Shown here: in pieces, positions 61,999-64,000 of the stretch | How the letters are laid out: each line of letters starts with the position of its first letter | Position numbering within the stretch: position 1 is the first letter of the stretch | From: Streptomyces canus | GTDB taxonomy: Bacteria > Actinomycetota > Actinomycetes > Streptomycetales > Streptomycetaceae | DNA length: 64,000 bases | Reading direction: 5' to 3' | Assembly: GCF_041435015.1 (NCBI RefSeq) | Contig: NZ_CP107989.1 | Coordinates: forward strand, 9,920,001 to 9,984,000 | Position numbers and translations under genes: made by a program | The notes under the pieces: model-generated | What the model was told of the DNA's origin: nothing | Seen by the model: the letters and a program-made list of their open reading frames with translations, nothing else | The model's database searches: none

Positions 61999-63276
61999 TC
62001 AGACGAAGGCCACGGCGGCGAGGGCGACCGAGAGCACGGCGGCGGCAGCGGGCCACCTCAGCCAGCGGCGGCGCCGGGCGGCGATCGCCGCCGCCATGAG
62101 GTACTCGGCCACGATCCCGATCGCGGTGGCGGCGGCGAGCAGCAGGGCGCGGTTGCCCGCCTGTTCGCCCAGGGTCACCTGACGGTTCTGTTCGGCCGTC
62201 AGGGCGGGCCATTGCTCGGGCTCCGCGCTCAGCGCCGTCACCGTGGCCGGGTCGACTCCGTCTGCGCGGACGGGCGCTCGGCCCATGTACTCGGCCATGC
62301 GCCGCAGTTGGGCCGCGACAGCAGTCTCGGCACCGGCCACCTCCAACTCGGGCCTGGTGTCCCGCGCTTGCTGGGTCTCCAGCGCCAGTGTCGTCCGTAC
62401 GGCGGCTCGGATGTCGGCGACGTGGGCTGCCTGGACGCTGCGGGTGAGGAACGCGGACCGCTCTCCGCCGGCCGCGATGTCGGTGGTCAACTGGACTGCC
62501 CGGCGGGCCGCTTGGGCCTGGGCACGCTGTTCACCGCCTGCTGCCGCGAGCTGCCCCAGCGGAAGGAAGAAGAGCAGGCAGAAGACGACGAGGTGGCACC
62601 ACACCGTCCGGCGGTCATCGGGTGGAGCGGTTGCCGGCTGAGGGATGATCTCCGGCTCTCGGAGGACCCGAACGCCGGGCGGCGCGGGGCGTCGCCAAGC
62701 CGGTGGCCTCAGCACACCGGCCGCGACAGCGGCGGCGATCACCGCGGCACCCGCGATCCCTGCCGAGACCAACCCCCACGAGGCCCACCGGTCCCCCTCG
62801 CGCAAGGTCGCGTCGGGATTGAGCGCGTACATCTCGGGCGAGTGTTCCTGCACGTCCGCCAGCCGACGGGGCACGTCGTAACCGAGGTTCCGGGTCAGAT
62901 AGGTGTCGTTGCCGACGAGGAGTTCCGGCGGGGCGGCCTGGCGCAGGCTGAACGCGGTGCGGGAGGCCAGCGCGTGTTCGGACACGGCCACCCGGTTGTC
63001 CTTGCCCAGCGCCGACAGGGCTTCGGCGCGGACTTCCTCCGCGGCCACCAGGAAGGCCGGCGGGGCCTCGTCCGCGTAGAGGTGGCGTACGTCCTCCTGC
63101 ACGGCCGCCTGCCGCTTGACGTCCTCTCGGACAGCGTCCTGATATGCGCCGCCCGCCTGGCTGAACTGCCAGGTGCAGACCAGCGTGGCCAGTGACACGA
63201 CCAGGATCAGCCCGATCTGGACTCGGATGCGCACACTGAAGCGGGTACGGGGCGTCGGGGGAGTCGGGGTGGTCAA
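61999..63276 (-). CDS. Multi-helix membrane protein, possible sensor-like
   Basis: 425 residues if the TTG at 63276, which overlaps the upstream stop (TTGA), is the start; a GTG about 11 codons later is an alternative. It has a first transmembrane helix (VQIGLILVVSLATLVCTW), an extracytoplasmic helical region of about 110 residues (VREDVKRQAAVQEDVRHLYA), a second helix (WGLVSAGIAGAAVIAAAVAA), a cytoplasmic loop, a third helix (LVVFCLLFFLPLG) and a second long helical segment, then two C-terminal helices. The two long helical outer segments resemble four-helix-bundle ligand sensors, duplicated in tandem, but no signalling domain follows. I do not recognise the family. It is co-translated with the lipoprotein gene before it. 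Confidence 0.75.
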   Translation of the reverse strand: MTTPTPPTPRTRFSVRIRVQIGLILVVSLATLVCTWQFSQAGGAYQDAVREDVKRQAAVQEDVRHLYADEAPPAFLVAAEEVRAEALSALGKDNRVAVSEHALASRTAFSLRQAAPPELLVGNDTYLTRNLGYDVPRRLADVQEHSPEMYALNPDATLREGDRWASWGLVSAGIAGAAVIAAAVAAGVLRPPAWRRPAPPGVRVLREPEIIPQPATAPPDDRRTVWCHLVVFCLLFFLPLGQLAAAGGEQRAQAQAARRAVQLTTDIAAGGERSAFLTRSVQAAHVADIRAAVRTTLALETQQARDTRPELEVAGAETAVAAQLRRMAEYMGRAPVRADGVDPATVTALSAEPEQWPALTAEQNRQVTLGEQAGNRALLLAAATAIGIVAEYLMAAAIAARRRRWLRWPAAAAVLSVALAAVAFV

Positions 63277-63815
63277 GAGTCGACCCGCCGTAAGACGAAG
63301 CGGAGGCCGTCTTCGTCGGTGAGGGTGAACACGTCGTCGGCCAGCGACCAGACGAATCGCTGGGGCGTCAGTGAACCCGGCCGGTCGGTGTAGTCGTCGC
63401 CGGGGTGTGCGGGATCCTTTCTCGTCGTCGTGGCGGACGAGGGACGCAGGGTCAGTGTCCGACCGTCGACCTCGACGGCTCCGGCGGTGCTGCGCTTCAG
63501 GAGGTAGAACTCGTTCGACTCCGCGGACAGAGGGGAGGTCAGCACCCCCGCGTACGCGTACCTGCCGTCTGCCGTGAAGCGGTACGCCAGCGTGGTGTTG
63601 GAACCTGGCTGCGCGCTCTCCCATGCGCCGACAAGAGCGGCGGGAACGGCTCCGGCCCATGTGGGAGTCGCCGGGGCGGCCGAGACGGTCGGGCTCGGCG
63701 GAGGGCTGGGCTCATCGTGTTCCGTGGCACAGGCCGCGGACATTGCCGCCGCTCCCAGCGTCAGCGAGACCATCAACGCTCTGCGGACGCCGTATAACAG
63801 CAGGCGGAGATTCAT
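63273..63815 (-). CDS. Secreted lipoprotein, lipocalin-like
   Basis: 180 residues. The signal GVRRALMVSLTLGAAAMS runs to lipobox SAAC (acylated Cys near residue 29), and a Pro/Ser linker follows. The mature domain begins VPAALVGAWESAQPG and continues in beta strands (LAYRFTADGRYAYAGVLTSP, VWSLADDVFTLTDEDGLRFV), as in lipocalin-like DUF-type lipoproteins that start with a G-x-W motif. GAGCTGGGGGG precedes the ATG. The stop overlaps the next gene's TTG start by 4 bp. Ligand unknown. Confidence 0.82.
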   Translation of the reverse strand: MNLRLLLYGVRRALMVSLTLGAAAMSAACATEHDEPSPPPSPTVSAAPATPTWAGAVPAALVGAWESAQPGSNTTLAYRFTADGRYAYAGVLTSPLSAESNEFYLLKRSTAGAVEVDGRTLTLRPSSATTTRKDPAHPGDDYTDRPGSLTPQRFVWSLADDVFTLTDEDGLRFVLRRVDS

Positions 63816-63853
63816 CAACTGCCCCCCAGCTCCTCGATTCTCAGGAAATCCGG

Positions 63854-64000
63854 TCATCCTCCGCTGATTTGGCGTACGTAGCTCACGCCGTCGAGCGACA
63901 GGTTCTCGAACGTGTAGCCGTAGCCCCCGTCGAAGGGGGTGACCGACCAATTCCTGACATACAGGGGGCCACCGGGAATGTGCAGAGTCATGGCCGAGCC
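63854..64000 (-). CDS. Gene cut by the window edge, C-terminal part only
   Basis: The last 48 codons read GGPLYVRNWSVTPFDGGYGY and LSLDGVSYVRQISGG before a TGA. Beta-rich with aromatic residues; I do not recognise the family. It runs in the same direction as the lipoprotein and membrane protein that follow, 38 bp upstream of the lipoprotein ATG, so it is probably the first known gene of one unit. Confidence 0.6.
   Translation of the reverse strand, partial: GSAMTLHIPGGPLYVRNWSVTPFDGGYGYTFENLSLDGVSYVRQISGG

Overview
The window is very GC-rich. Nearly all convincing genes use G/C at third codon positions, GTG and TTG starts are common, ATGA/GTGA overlaps link the operons, and a rare TTA codon occurs in one gene. 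Together with Tat-exported glycoside hydrolases, Rv1733c-type, DUF4190-like, PF04672-type and zinc-free ribosomal protein genes, this points to Streptomyces or a close relative. The density of broken genes, IS remnants and sugar-utilisation loci suggests an accessory chromosome-arm region rather than the core.

Region 1 (1-12 kb) looks like a partly decayed dormancy/low-oxygen gene set. It holds a phosphofructokinase with PPi-type active-site residues, two intact and two decayed universal stress proteins, an Rv1733c-family membrane protein, and remnants of nicotinate phosphoribosyltransferase and a DUF1876 protein. It also holds a seven-gene operon (3750-9528): response regulator, histidine kinase, small membrane protein, ApbE flavin transferase, ferric-reductase-like membrane protein, NuoF/SLBB flavo-iron-sulfur protein and ferredoxin. 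Two 20-bp sites with the GGGAC-N4-GKCCC geometry of DosR-type boxes lie about 75 bp upstream of the operon and of the Rv1733c gene.

Region 2 (12-30 kb) is a series of small regulator-plus-target units, several with a visible operator. They are an ArsR-like regulator with an MFS exporter, a broken MerR gene, an ArsR-like regulator divergent from two membrane proteins, an ECF-like sigma operon, a TetR regulator divergent from an alpha/beta hydrolase, and a PadR regulator divergent from a SnoaL-like protein with a downstream quinone reductase. A methyltransferase, an exported I36-type inhibitor with a lipoprotein, a ferritin-like Tat protein and a decayed IS5-type element are interspersed.

Region 3 (30-36.8 kb) is a patchwork of mobile DNA: a frameshifted unrecognised gene, a compositionally distinct two-gene cassette of unknown function (31042-33153; membrane protein with a TTA codon plus a small acidic protein), a decayed IS5-type element, zinc-independent ribosomal proteins L33, L31 and L36, and an Rhs remnant.

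Region 4 (36.8-48.1 kb) is a plant-polysaccharide side-chain locus: Tat-exported GH29 and GH97 enzymes, a ROK regulator, a sugar ABC transporter reduced to two fused fragments, GH51, a GH43-like enzyme with a ricin-type lectin domain, and a GH95 pseudogene. Region 5 (48.4-61.6 kb) is a complete fructan locus: PfkB-type kinase, LacI regulator, a five-gene Opp/Dpp-type ABC transporter, a cytoplasmic GH32 and a 1190-residue exported GH32. In the model I favour, the exported enzyme cuts levan or inulin outside, the transporter imports the oligosaccharides, the inner GH32 releases fructose and the kinase phosphorylates it. The window ends with an unrecognised membrane protein, a lipoprotein and a cut-off gene. 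I saw no tRNA, rRNA or CRISPR array.
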